This document shows, in pieces, positions 11,125 to 22,636 of a stretch of DNA of 64,000 nucleotides. The position numbers and the translations under genes are program-made. The stretch lies in assembly GCA_019914945.1 (NCBI GenBank), contig CM034100.1, positions 9,001,096 through 9,065,095 on the forward strand, read 5' to 3'. The stretch comes from Typha latifolia (lineage: Eukaryota > Streptophyta > Magnoliopsida > Poales > Typhaceae). The number at the start of each line of letters is the position of its first letter. Position 1 is the stretch's first letter. The notes beneath the pieces were generated by a model. It ran no database searches and was not told the DNA's origin. It worked only from the letters and a program-made list of their open reading frames with translations.

Positions 11125-11275
11125 GGGTTTCTAGGGTTTGGAAGATGGAAGATGAAAACCCTTGGGTTCGAACGCAATATATAAAGAATCCTCGAGTGTG
11201 TTCAAACGCACCAGTCTGCGCGTTCGAACGCGCCAGTCACCGCATTCGAACTCAAAAATTTGCGTTCGAACGTCT
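11125..11275 (-). promoter_or_regulatory. Promoter-like block inside copia element
   Basis: In sense (minus-strand) order there is a cluster of TTCGAACGC palindromes (11190-11275, including the perfect 16-bp GCGCGTTCGAACGCGC at 11218-11233). A TATA-like CTTTATATATT follows (11176-11186), then another GCGTTCGAACCC, then AAACCCTAGAAACCC (11125-11139), which resembles a plant telo-box. A C/T-rich leader follows. The arrangement mirrors the element's own LTR promoter and precedes the extra ORF by about 430 bases. Confidence 0.5.
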
Positions 11276-12269
11276 TTTTTTTTTAAAGTAAAAAATCTAA
11301 GAAAAAAAATTAAAAAAATCTTTTTGGAGATGCACCTCTAAAAATTCAAAATAGTTTCAAGACATAGAATATGACAATCGAATGAAATAAGTCATAGACA
11401 TATCAATTAAATCATCAAAAGCATATTATAATCAATTCTAATGCATCACTCAAAATTAAATTAATCTTGATTGATCATAACAATATACATATGCAAGCTG
11501 AGCATAGATAACACAAAACATTCTTCTTAAATAAATTTTCCTATTTAAACAATGATACAACACAGTAGGCAAATCGACTTAGTATTTAAATTTGCACTTT
11601 TTGACTTATTCTCCATAACTGAACAGGAATTTTTCCTGTATTATTTTTTTATACATAAACCATATAGGTGCAATGATGGCTTTCACACATGAGTAGGTAG
11701 CCCTTTTCTTATAGTACATATCAAACAATGTGCAAGAAGATATTCACAAATATCAAAAAAATTTATTTAATTTGCAAGCAATGTACTGAGTCAAACTTGA
11801 CTCTAAACAAGATGGATTTCACACAAACTCATTGTAGCCCTTTTCATTGATCTTTTATGAACACATTTGAGATGACTAAGCATGAGGTCAAACTGTGCAA
11901 ATCAACGTCAATAGTGAGCTATTTAAAAAAAATTTCATGATATCATGCTCACTCAAGAATATACATACGTTATGAGTGCATTAAATTTAGTTTAATTATC
12001 ATAGAAGTCGAGAGAGTGAGCAAATAAGAAATGATACAATATACTGCAAGATGACAAAATTGACTATCATAACTCATAATCAAGAGAAAAATTATATTTA
12101 TATGTCAAGAGTATATTAATGAATCTAGGAGTGCATCAAAAATTTTTTTTATGACAAAAACTCTTGACAAATCTGAAACTAAAACCAAAGAAAGTTCAGA
12201 GTAAAGAAAACCTAAAAAGAAATGAAAAGAATTAATAAAAAAGAAACACGCAAACCAAACCAAAAAAAC
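11276..12269. other. Copia internal non-coding spacer
   Basis: This AT-rich stretch lies between the end of pol (12270) and the promoter-like block. I find no open frame or RNA structure that I can support. It probably holds decayed spacer sequence. Confidence 0.6.
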
Positions 12270-13678
12270 TCAATCCAAAGCACAAATCCCTAAAGAAGTA
12301 CGAATATACTCAAATCTCTGTAAATCCAAAGGTTTTGTAAATAGATCACCCAACTGTTTCTCTGTCTCAACATGTTCTAGTGCTATTGTTTTGTCTTCAA
12401 CTAACTCGTGTATAAAATGATGTCGGATATCAATATGCTTTATACGCGAGTGTTGAACAGGATTTTTTGATATATTAATAGCACTCATGTTGTCACAATA
12501 AAGCACCATAGTATCTTGTTCAATGCCGTAATCTTTGACCATCTGTTTCATCCATAGTAACTGAGAACAACAACTTCCCGCTACAATGTACTCAGCCTCC
12601 GCAGTAGATAAAGATATCGAGTTTCATTTCTTACTGTGCCAAGCAACCAGATTGTTTCCAATATAAAAACATTCACCTGAGGTGCTTTTTCTATCATCAC
12701 ATGAACTTGCCCAATCAGAATCTGTGTATCCAGATATGATAGCTCCCGAGTCATACGTAAACTAAATACCTGAGTCAACTGTGCCACTGACATATTTTAT
12801 AATACGTTTCACAGCAAACAAATGTGTCTCCTTAGGCTCAGACTGAAACCTAGCACACACACCGACACTAAATACAATGTTTGGTCTACTAGCAGTTAAG
12901 TACAAAAGACTACCAATCATGCTCCTATATAGTGTCTGATCAACACTTTTTCCTAAAATATCCTTAGCTAGTTTGGTAGTTGTACTCATAGGAGTTCTAG
13001 CATGTTTTGCATTTTCTAAACCGAATTTAATCACAAGATCCTTAGCATACTTGGTTTGAGCGATAAATATCCCTCTTTCCAATTGAGTAATTTGAAGTCG
13101 CAAAAAGAACTTCAACTCACCCATCATGCTCATCTCAAAATGACTATGCATAAGATCTGCAAACTCCTTAGCTAATGATCGACTCGTTGCCCCGAAGACA
13201 ATGTCATCCACATATATTTGTGCCACAACTAAACTCTTGTTTGACCGTCTAATGAACAATGTCTTGTCCACTCCCCCTCGAGTGAACCCCGCATTCACTA
13301 GAAAAGTGGTCAACTTCTCATACCAAGCTCTTGGAGCTTGTTTAGCCCGTAAAGGGCCTTTTTCAGTTTAAACACATGAGAAAGAAATTTTTGATCTTCG
13401 AACCCTTTCGGTTGTTCCACATAAACTTCTTCATTCAGAGTACCATTCAAGAAAGCACTTTTCACATCCATTTGAAACAATTTAAATTTTAAGTGACAAG
13501 CAATAGCAACCAGTATATGAATAGATTCTAATCTAGCAACATGAGCAAATGTCTCATCAAAATCTATACCCTCAACCTGAGTATATCCCTGTGCTACGAG
13601 TCTAGCTTTATTTCGAACTATATTGCCATGTTCATCACTTTTATTCTTGTAAATCCATTTTGTTCTAATGACGTTCAC
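12270..13678 (-). pseudogene. Copia RT and RNase H, broken
   Basis: This part copies element RNA into DNA and removes the RNA strand. The RT begins at 13678 ([31 protein letters not shown]) and shows [12 protein letters not shown]. After a frameshift near 13315 it shows the catalytic YVDD (IYVDDIVFG) in 13313-12762. RNase H follows in shifted frames and ends with the typical copia C-terminus (SRIKHIDIRHHFI, LGDLFTKPLD, FEYIRTSLGI) at 12270. Frameshifts near 13315, 12780 and 12560 break the reading frame. Confidence 0.9.
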
Positions 13679-13729
13679 ATTCTTAGGTCTAGGAACTAAA
13701 TACCAAACATCATACCTAGAAAATTGCTT

Positions 13730-14842
13730 TTATTCCTCATGCATAGCATTAACCCAAGAATCGTCTAACAATGCTTCCTTCACATTTTTAGGTTCAAAGG
13801 AAGATGTATAACAAGTAAATGATACCTCACTTTGGATTTGTCGTCTTGTCTTAATTGGTTCATTCACGTCTCCGATCACTTGTGAAAGTGGATGATTTGA
13901 TTTCACTCTGGCATATGGTTCCGGTACGTTGCAGTCATCTTTGTTCATTTGAACTTTGTCCTCGTCCTGATTCTCAATTTCCAGATCAAACTTCTTTTCT
14001 ATTTCTTCGTCATATGTATCTGGTCTTAGATAAACATGATTTATCACATATACTGCTATATTGACCACCTCCACCCAAAACTTTTGAGTAATCTTTTTAG
14101 CATGAAGCATAACCCTAGCTATTTCCTGCACAACTCGGTTCTTTCTTTCAACAATCCCGTTCTATTGTGGAGTTATAGGAGCTGAAAACTCATGTTGAAT
14201 GCCAAGAGAATTGCAAAATATAGAAAAATTTTCATTTTCAAATTCTCTACCATGATTAGAACGAATCCTAACTAGGGTTGTAGATTTTTCATTTTGCAAT
14301 TTTAAGCATCGTGATTTAAAAACTTTAAAGGTTTCATACTTCTCACATAGAAAGGCAACCCAGGTATATCTGGAGTAATCATCGACCATTAAGAATATAT
14401 AGCGTTTACCTCCAAGATTTTTCGTTTTTGTTGGACCCATCAAGTCCATATGAACTAATTGAAGCACACGGTCAGTGGAAGCTGCATTTACCTTCTTGTG
14501 TGAGATCCGAATTTGTTTTCTAATTTGACACGAACCGGACACTCTTTTTGACATTTATTTCATCTTAGGTATTCCTCTTACCACTTCTTGTTTAGACAAA
14601 GTAAATAATTCCTTGTGATCCACATGTCCAAGACGTTGATGCCAAAGATCTGCAATGTCGAAAGAGACACTATTACATTTCAGTTTATGTGACGTTCCAA
14701 CAACATAGCAATTATCAGATGTTCTAGATCCATAACATATAACATTACCACCATGATCTAGAATAGTACAATCATTTTTGGAGAATTTTACCTCATAATC
14801 TTCATCACAAAATTGACTGATACTCAGAAGATTTGCTTTCAA
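13730..14842 (-). pseudogene. Copia integrase, broken
   Basis: The pre-integrase H-x-x-LGH motif (HQRLGHVDHKELF) is at the 14842-14555 end. The catalytic core follows in 14554-14162: the first acidic residue is in HMDLMGP, but the second lies in RSNHGREFEN, where the usual D of RSDHG is replaced by N. The third (VERKNR) follows an in-frame stop near 14162. The C-terminal region (14131-13730) is shortened, joining directly to a KEALLDDSWVNAMHEE segment typical of the start of the copia RT domain. The protein could not integrate DNA as it stands. Confidence 0.9.
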
Positions 14843-15591
14843 GCCCTTAACATAAAGAACATTTTCAAGAATAGGAACCTCGGAGAACTTACCTTTCCTT
14901 TACCTATTACCTTGGATGAATTACCATCTCCGAATGTCACAACTCCCCCTTCATGTTTTTCAAGATTAGAAAATAACGACTTGTCACCTGACATATGTCT
15001 TGAACAGCCACTGTCTAAATACCACAAATTAGAATTTAAAGCTTTCAAGGTTGTATGCACAACATAACATTTCAAATCACTTTTCTTGACCCATATGGCC
15101 TTTGTTTTCATCCCATAAATGAAAGCAGTTCTAGGTTTCTGCAAAAATTTGCAATGAGGTCGAATATGCCCTAGAATGCCGCAATGATAGCATGTCGGAA
15201 CAAACCCTTTTCTACTCACCTTTTGTCGAGGAGTGTGACTAAAGTTTACCTTTGGTGCCGTTGACGATTCACCAGTTTGTAGATTCACCTTTAGTTTAGA
15301 AGCATTCATCCAGGATTGCTTTGTAAATGCGGTTGATGACTTCAGATATTCTTCCTTTTGTATATCTGCAGAAACGAAGACAGTTTTATTATTATTTGAA
15401 TTACTAGTGTATCCAACACCATACCTGTCTTTTCCAGAGATCTGAGCCTTTAAAATCTCGTCAAGTTTGTTCTTCCCTTTTAGAAATGTCACTTCCTTAT
15501 TCAGTCGCTCTAGTTCAATTTCATCAGCCTTCATTTTATTTTTTGCATTGTCAAGTTGTTTAGAAAGATCTTTGACACGTTCAAGTTCCAA
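14839..15591 (-). pseudogene. Copia second zinc knuckle and aspartic protease
   Basis: The 250-residue open frame has a lysine/glutamate-rich N-terminal coiled region, then a CCHC knuckle (CYHCGILGHIRPHC, near residue 136), then the copia protease motif WYLDSGCSRHMSG near residue 195. The protease cuts the polyprotein. A second CCHC knuckle before the protease is typical of SIRE-like copia elements. The frame runs out near the join to the integrase region. Confidence 0.85.
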
Positions 15592-15629
15592 TTTGTACTT
15601 CTCCTCAAATTGAATTCTTTCTAGTTCGA

Positions 15630-16253
15630 TTATCTTGAGTCATTGAAGTAGTCTAAGATTGCTTTTCTTGAGTTTAAACGACTCCAGGTACATGTCATTA
15701 TATGCCTTTTGAATTTCAGATTCATCTTCCTCAGCTGGTAACATATCCTAATCATCTGTACTATCAGTATCAACAACATAATCGATATTAAGTAGAGAAG
15801 AGGCAAAATCAACAAAGTTTTCTTCGTCTTTTCCAGAATCATCATCAGATTTATCTGAGTCATCCCAAGTAACTTTCATAGCTTTACCCTTCTTTTTAAG
15901 GCGATTAGGGCATTCTTGTGCTATGTGTCCAAAATCAGAACATTCAAAACATCGAACTTTATTCTCAGAATTCTTATTTTTGTTTAACACTGTTGTTGCT
16001 CATCTATATTCGAACTCGCAGTATTCTTCTTTTTCACAAAGGCTTTGCTTTTCTCAAGTTTTTCAGCATTCAACTTGTTTGGCTTCTGAAAGAATTTATT
16101 AAACTTTTTGACGAACATGGCCAACATCTCAACATCTAAATCACCTTCATCATCAGACTCCTCTATAATTTCTTCAACTATGCGTAGAGCAATCCCTTTG
16201 GACTTTCTCGATTTTGAAATACTAGACTCAAATGTTTGTAGATTTCCTACCAA
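15630..16253 (-). pseudogene. Copia gag C-terminal part with CCHC knuckle
   Basis: Overlapping short frames carry an acidic linker (EIIEESDDEGD) and a first knuckle, CFECSDFGHIAQECP (CX2CX4HX4C, 15990-15748), which binds RNA in gag proteins. Frameshifts near 15990 and 15750 separate the pieces. Confidence 0.85.
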
Positions 16254-16319
16254 TTGTTCAACTTTTATAGAATCGATGTCCTTACTTTCCTCAATAGCTG
16301 TAACTTTCGCCCGAAACCT

Positions 16320-16853
16320 CTATGGAAGAGACCTAAGGATCTTACGGCCAATTCTGTTTTCAAAAATTTTCTCTCCTAGGTTGAAACTGGAGTTGACTAT
16401 ATCACTCAGCTTTGCATAGAACTCATCAAATGTCTCATTCTCTTCTATACGTAGAGTTTCAAAACTAGTAGTCAACCGCTGAAGTTTAGAAAGTTTTATA
16501 GCCATAGTTCCTTCATGAGTAGTTTCTACGATCGTCCAAGCTTCTTTTGCTATCTCACAAGTAGAAATTCTTCTAAATTCTTCCGAGGAAACACAACTAA
16601 AAATTGCATTTATTGCCTTGCCATTCCATCCAACTTTTTCATAGTCTGACCTATCCCATGACTCTATCGGTTTATCAGCAAGTTTATCATCCACCATGTA
16701 CATTGGCGGACTCCAACTGTTCACAACGGCAAACCATACCCATTCATCTATAGACTTCAAGTAAGCTCTCATACTAGCTTTCCAATATCCATAATTTGAT
16801 CCATCTAGGATAGGAGGTCTAATAGATGATGGTCCATCTCTATAAAAATCCAT
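16320..16853 (-). pseudogene. Copia gag N-terminal part (UBN2-type)
   Basis: The frame starts at the first ATG after the primer site (MDFYRDGPSSIRPP, LDGSNYGYWKASMRAYL) and holds the helical gag core, with WNGKAINAIFSCVS and EAWTIVETTHEGT segments. These match plant copia gag of the UBN2/DUF4219 type. It ends at RKILRSLP with a disruption before the linker and knuckle. Gag forms the particle that packages the element RNA. Confidence 0.9.
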
Positions 16854-16889
16854 GCCTATCTGATCTCTCTCAAAGGGTGAGAGAACCTA

Positions 16890-16900
16890 CTCTGATACCA
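16890..16900 (-). promoter_or_regulatory. Copia primer binding site (tRNA-iMet)
   Basis: On the minus strand TGGTATCAGAG lies two bases inside the 5' LTR. It is complementary to the 3' end of plant initiator methionine tRNA. Confidence 0.9.
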
Positions 16901-16902
16901 AT

Positions 16903-17879
16903 TGAAAAACCCCTAGACACAAGTATGTATCTAAATACTAGGCAATGATATCACTTGTTCGCTTAAGTAAAAGTCCGTAGAAATATTAAGAACGAAAGTA
17001 GAGATGAACGCCAAGATTTTAATGTGTAAAAACTCAAACGGGAAAAAACCACGGATCCAAACTCGGATCAAAACCAATCACTAGAATAGTAGCAGTTACA
17101 AGATTGACTCACAAAACAACTCGTCGATCCAACGACTTTGTTCCTCTTAGTCTTGCTCGCTAGAACCCACGATTCACTACTTCTCATGATTGAAGTCCAA
17201 CCTCAGTAACCCTCGAGATTGATCTTTCGTCTAGATAACCCTTAAGACAAAAGATTAACTTTTTAATGATGACTGGAACCTTGTTAGTTAAAGAACCGAT
17301 GTAGCCTCAAGAAGTCTCCTTCAATAATGCTTCTTCAACCACCCTGGAGATAGGGCATCACAATCCTTATATATGATCTCCAAGATAGAGCCAAATCCAA
17401 GTCTTATTCGTACTCACGAAAGTCCAATTTTATTAAACTTCGTTGGTGCGTTCGAACGCGGCCCGGGTGCGTTCGAACGGCATGATTTGATCTCAGGTGC
17501 GTTTGAACGGGCCCGAGTGCGTTCGAATGCGACAGATTGAATTCTTCAAGTTGCGTTCGAATGCATTTGTGAACGCAGCTCTCGGTATGTGTGAACGCAA
17601 GTACCCACTTTCGAATGTGTTTGTGAACGCGGCTCTCTGTCTGTGTGAACGCAAGTACCCGCGTTCGAATGCGTTTGTGAATGCGGCTCTCTATCTGTGT
17701 GAATGCAGATTCTACGTTCGAACGCATTTGTGAACGCGGTGTGAACTCAACGTCTTATCTCCAATAATCTTGCAATTCTACAAACCAGAGATATTCTAGA
17801 CTTGTGTACAACACATATACATGAAAAAAATACATTTAAAATATTTTGTACACAATTGCCAACAAATAAAAACCTAACA
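16903..17879 (-). repeat. Copia 5' LTR
   Basis: It carries the same termini as the 3' LTR. The TATA box is near 17366-17375. It has about 3.5 of the 53-54-bp TTCGAACGC units (17553-17739), two fewer than the 3' LTR. An open frame through these units encodes an 18-residue repeat only because one unit is 54 bases long. Confidence 0.95.
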
Positions 17880-18608
17880 ATAATCATCATCGACATCTCG
17901 ATATAATATCATCATACTAGACCACTATGCACAGTCAACGCCTGGTACCCGGTCTCAACATCATGTCCAAAGGCTCATAGCATACTCCGCCACGCGCAAG
18001 AGTATCTCAAATATAACCATACCCCGCCACCCGCTAGGGTATCAATATCCATCCAAATCGGGCACCCTTCCTAGCGGATAGAAATCTCGTGAGGATAACT
18101 CGCCACATATGCCCTAGCGAATGGCATGTGTCTAAATGTCTGCTGCGCACACAGACTAACGACCTCGGACGTAAGGCCAATATGATCGTGACTATGTCGA
18201 GCGATCAATCATCACAAAGCGCGTCCTAATCCTCGTGCCCACTAGGGTTTTCTCACGCTTTCTATAAACTATCCTATCAATCATATTTCATGCTTTCGTT
18301 CTAAATGAAAAACCATATGCATATATCCAGTACGCTAACAAGTCAATGCATAATAGGAATTTAAGTGGAACAGGAATCAAGAGAAAAATAAATAATGCAA
18401 TGTAGTCTTCAACCATGTAGTCAACACATGCATACTCATGCTACAGATCAACTAGACTTAATATTATAACAGTATAATCATCTCTTGTCATCTCTATATA
18501 TCACCAATGTTCTCATATCATAGATCAACGTAATTAGATGCATGATAAAATATGATCGACTGTAATCATCTCTAGATAAAGTCATATAATCATGCTGGAG
18601 GCCAAAAC
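17880..18608 (-). mobile_element. Fam1 unit, right part, truncated
   Basis: It resumes the Fam1 body after the copia insertion (ATAATCATCATCGACATC) and runs to GGAGGCCAAAACACG. There it is cut at about 18608 by the start of a gypsy LTR. The remaining 1.3 kb of Fam1, including the GA tract and terminus, is missing. Confidence 0.85.
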
Positions 18609-19310
18609 ACGAAATGTATGTTCGAACGCCGCATTCGAACGTGGATGGAGTGTGTTTGAACGCGTTTGTGAACGCATGCATCAGGTTTGCAAATACAGAT
18701 AATGCAAAATGTGCGTTCGAACGCAATCGTGCGTGTTCAAACATGATCGGCAAAAATCTACTATTTTAGGGTTAATAATTGTTATTTTTGAATTGTTTGG
18801 TTAGCCTGTAAAGGTGTGGATGGCAACCATAGAATTATTATTAAATAAATTGAGTTTTGCCCTTGTCTCCTTCATCTTCTTCTCTCTCGTTCTCTCATTC
18901 CCCGGCATTGCCACTTCTAGCCTCCTTTAGCCGGCCAATCACCCTAGTCCCTTAGGGGCGGCGACCCATTCCTCCCCCTTCTACCTCCACTTAGTCACCA
19001 GTGCCACCCCATTATTGTCGGTCCACCATTCTCCACTATCATCAAGGATCTCGTGCCTCCATCCACGATCCAAAGACGGAGTCCCTGATGTTCATCTACT
19101 GATCGAACGATATCTCGAGATCCCACCGTCTGATTCCCCTGAAACTAGCTTTTTTGGAAAGCTATTTTCTAGGGATACAACATATCAAAATTTCACGTCG
19201 CTCCAACTGCTGCATCTTTTGAGATCTAATTTCAAATTTCTGAGTTAGATCCTGTCAAGATCTAAAAATCGGGATAGATCTAATCTTTGCCTAAAAGAGA
19301 GATCGTATCA
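18609..19310 (+). repeat. Gypsy V 5' LTR, 5'-truncated
   Basis: It is homologous, in opposite orientation, to the solo LTR at 33082-33795: both share the GATATCTCGAGATCCC segment and the GATCGTATCA end (19301-19310). Upstream of its promoter region it has a TTCGAACGC block (18618-18750). The outer end is lost at the junction with Fam1. Confidence 0.7.
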
Positions 19311-19561
19311 GAAATGGAATGAGAAGAAACATCTATATTGCCGTCTCCACCACATCCGCAAGATTGGCAGTTCTAATTTAATGCAAACCTTGGAACTCAT
19401 GGCGCAAACAATGGTGGCGACTCAAGCAACCATCCTAGACATGAATCAACACCTTCCAAGATGTACCCCATACCCTACCCCCTGTGGGGGTGCATGACCA
19501 ACACAACATGCCACCTCGAATTGGCATTATCACCAATCCTGATCCACCTGTGCTCACTAAT
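19311..19561 (+). pseudogene. Gypsy V gag, N-terminal remnant
   Basis: The translation shows the start of a gypsy gag (PPHPQDWQF, then ELMAQTMVATQATI) but with frame breaks. It is interrupted at 19562 by gypsy W and resumes at 22637. Confidence 0.5.
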
Positions 19562-20215
19562 GAACTGATGATGGTCGCGGTTATAGGTTGGGTTTGAACG
19601 AGGTGTTAATGGGAGATGGAAGAGGGAAATAATATGGTTGGTATCCCAAGGAGGAGGGAGGGTTCGACAATCGAATGAGGCTAGGGGTAACTAGCGTTGA
19701 GGTGGCACACGGCTAGGGCTTGAGTGAGGAGGGAGAAGTTTCAGATTAGAGAGGAGAAGATAGGTTAACTTAATGATTTATTCTATAATTCTATAATGAG
19801 GTTGCCTTCCACATATTTAAAGGCTAGTCTATTCACCAAACAATTGAAGAAACTAGGCTTAATACAAGCTTTTTTGCCCGATGCATTTGAACGGAGTCGA
19901 GCGCGTTCGAACAAATAATTTATGTTCTCTATATGTGCGAATGTATGTAGGCATTCTAATAGCTAGTTCGAATGTGACTTCCCTACATTCGAATAGGCAA
20001 ATCGCGTTCTCCATATTTTCGAATGTATGCAGGCGTTCGAACGTGACTTCCTCGTTCAAATCCAATAGGTAAATTCTTCTTCTTCAAGAAAGTTAAGAAA
20101 CCATAACCTACTAAGACTTGACTAAATTACATAAATATAATAATTAAGATAATTAGACTTGATCCATCGAGCCTAATGTCTTTCGAGGTGATCCGATCTA
20201 GTTCGAATAACATCA
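19562..20215 (-). repeat. Gypsy W 3' LTR, truncated
   Basis: It aligns to 21970-22636. The inner end (AATAACATCA on the plus strand at 20215) abuts a polypurine tract (GAGAGAAAGCATGGTGGAA on the minus strand). A TTCGAACG block lies at 19881-20060. Confidence 0.75.
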
Positions 20216-20299
20216 TTCCACCATGCTTTCTCTCACTTTGTTATCAAATTGATGGGTGGATGAGTTACTCTTTCAATCTTGCTCGACTCGTTTCGGGCG

Positions 20300-20960
20300 G
20301 ATTCGATCTAAATTGGTGTCGTTGATTTAATTCGAGTCATTTGCATCCCCTTAAAATTGAGCTCAATTACCCTTGACCCATCATAGCAAGCTCCCTTAAA
20401 CTTTGATTTATTTGGAGGATCTAGAGTCCAAAGGGGGGCTATGTTGGCCAAACAGATTTGACACGAGTTTGACTTGACCCGCTGTAATGTTGCGCTCACC
20501 ACGGTCTCGGGTGGAGCTATTGGTGGCTGGGGCAAATCCAAACTGTCTCCCTTAGCCCAAGGAGGTTTTGACAACCCAAATATTTGTAATAAGTCTTCAT
20601 GATACCCGATTTGGGGCAGCCCAATCATCAATTGTAATTGGCGCCCATACTTTGTTGAATTCCATTCCACTGCACATGTTGCTCTTTAAACTTGAATTCC
20701 AACCACATATCCTTGAAGTCAAATGTAACGGGGCCTAAGACATAGAGCCATTGAGTACCTAACATAACATCCGCTCCCCGAAGAGCCAATGGGTGAAGAT
20801 TTAATTCCAAGGCATGTTCTTGGACTTTCTTCAAGGTTACCTGTCGACACATGCTATTTGCTCAAAAGGTTGTGTCATCTCTAATCATCACGTCGAAGCC
20901 TAAGATTGGCTCCAGTGTCAAGCCCATCCTCTAGACCAGCCGCTCATCCATAATGTGGGT
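20300..20960 (-). pseudogene. Gypsy W aspartic protease region
   Basis: Minus-strand frames show a degenerate protease (VRILIDTRNTHI-like active-site region near 20960). The typical downstream segment follows: LRGADVMLGTQWLYVLGPV and TFDFKDMWLEFKF. In intact gypsy elements this region leads into RT; here it joins sequence near the polypurine tract instead. Confidence 0.75.
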
Positions 20961-21757
20961 GTTTCTAGTATCGATGAGTATCCGCACAACATAGCCTTTA
21001 ACAATGCCATCAACCCGGAGAGTAGCCATTGCGATTGATCCAGCATAAGCATGGAATAATGCCAATAACACCTTTTGTGCATTAGATATTCATTGGTACT
21101 CGAGAAATTATTTCGCTCAATAGACCCAATCAAGCGGATTGCCTCCATTAATTATGGGAAGTTTAGGCGAACATTCTCTGCACTGCCTTCTTCTTCTTCC
21201 TCATGTTAGTTGGGCCTCCTTTCTCTTGGGTTCATTCCAGCACCTCTAGGATGATATCGAGGCAATTCGTTGGTTCCTTGTAGTGTGGCCCATTTATCAT
21301 CATCTTTGTGGCGAAATGGAGTCGATACTCGGTTGTAGTGAAAAATTAGTGTTGATTCGGTACGCCTTTCTTGCAGTGTGGGTAGCAAGAGGCTTATGGG
21401 TTATCCCCCATGAAGCTCTAATAGTCTTCCTCAGGTCTAGCATGGAGTAGTGGAGGCGGTGTCCTTTGACGAAGGGATGGTTCCATCGGTGGTGTAATCC
21501 AAGTGCAAGCAGGGAGCTCGGTTGCCGCCGTATTCATTGCATAGCTTTCTGCTCCTCCATCATATCCGCAAACATCTTGATCATATCTAAGTTGATAGAA
21601 GAACTCAAGGGAGAAGTCTCAACTGGTGAGTTGGGGTTCGTCTTAAATTTTGATCACATTTGTGGCGTCTCCTTCGATAGAGGTACTTTCATTGAGTCTT
21701 GTCGCCATGGATCTGGTTGTTGGCATGGTGTCTAAGGAACCTCGCTTTGATAACACT
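20961..21757 (-). pseudogene. Gypsy W gag remnant
   Basis: Minus-strand frames contain gag-like pieces (MEAIRLIGSIERNNFSS and an NPRERRPN linker) with many stops. The primer-like TGTTATCAAAGC lies at the 21757 end, next to the LTR. Confidence 0.55.
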
Positions 21758-22636
21758 TGTTATGGTCCAATCTCGGCTAGCCAATCAAGCTCAGGTGTAG
21801 GAAAGTAATCCATACAGTCGGAGAAAAATATGTCAGATATTCTCCCATAGACATAAAATTACAAAACTAGATAGGTTAGTTTCATATCTTCCTGATCTAC
21901 TTTTTTTGTATTTATGCCCTTTGTAGATTCAGACTGTATCTAAGGAGAAAATATGAAAAGTTATGGTGGAGGTGTTGATGATGTGTGGTGGTGATGAAGG
22001 TGGAGATGGAGTGGACCTGGGTTATAGGTAGGGTTTGCATGAGGTGCTATTGGGTGAAGGAAGAAGGGGAAGAAAATGGTCGGTATCCTAAGGAGGAAGG
22101 GTCTGATAGTTGAAGGAGGCTAGGCGTAACTAGCGTCAAGGTGGCACATGGCTAGGGTTTGAGCGACAAATTTTAGATTAAAAGGGAAAGATAGGTTAAC
22201 TCAATGATTCATTCCATAATTTTATAATGAGGTTGCCTTCCATGTATTTAGAGGCTATCTTATACACCAAACAATTAAAGAAACTAGGCCTAATACAAGC
22301 TTTCTCACCTGGTGCATTCGAAATGGGGTCGAGCGCGTTTGAATGGGCAATTTACGTTCTCTGTATGTGCCAGCATATGTAGAAGTTTTGAATGGGCAAA
22401 TCATATTCTCTATATAATTGAACGTATGCAGGCGTTCTAACGCAACTTCCCCATGTTCGGACGCGACACCCCCGCGTTCGAACACGACAGCTAGAATTCT
22501 TATTCTTCAAGAAAATGAAGAAACCATAACCTACTAAGACGACTAAATTATATAAATATAATAATTAAGATAATTAGACTCGATCCATCGAGCCCAATGT
22601 CTTTTATGGTGATCCGATCTGGTCTGAATCACATCA
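21758..22636 (-). repeat. Gypsy W 5' LTR
   Basis: It runs from TGTTATGG to CACATCA on the plus strand and is homologous to 19562-20215. It contains a decayed TTCGAACG block (22310-22490). Confidence 0.75.

Larger units (their letters stand above)
8253..17879 (-). mobile_element. Full-length Ty1/copia element, SIRE-like, degenerate
   Basis: The 9.6-kb element has two LTRs (1129 and 977 bp), TSD ATAAT, a tRNA-iMet primer site next to the 5' LTR and a polypurine tract (PPT) next to the 3' LTR. In sense order it encodes gag with a CCHC knuckle, a second CCHC knuckle, protease, integrase, RT and RNase H. After these comes a further ORF before the 3' LTR. Ty1/copia order (integrase before RT) is clear. 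The extra 3' ORF, multiple PPT-like runs and iMet primer fit the SIRE/Maximus lineage, which is my inference. The coding region is broken by several stops and frameshifts. The first 250 bases of the two LTRs differ at roughly 15 positions by eye, so the insertion is not recent. Confidence 0.95.
19562..22636 (-). mobile_element. Ty3/gypsy element W, internally deleted
   Basis: It has a partial 3' LTR (19562-20215), an internal region with gag and protease only, and a complete 5' LTR (21758-22636), all on the minus strand. It lies inside gypsy V gag. The RT, RNase H and integrase are missing, so it is a deletion derivative. The 3' LTR lacks about 200 bases of its outer end, so no TSD can be read. 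Confidence 0.75.

Noticed and set aside
17404..17727. 107-residue minus-strand frame with an 18-residue peptide repeat
   Set aside because: It lies wholly inside the copia 5' LTR repeat array; the frame exists only because units are 54 bases there, and it is broken in the other two LTRs.
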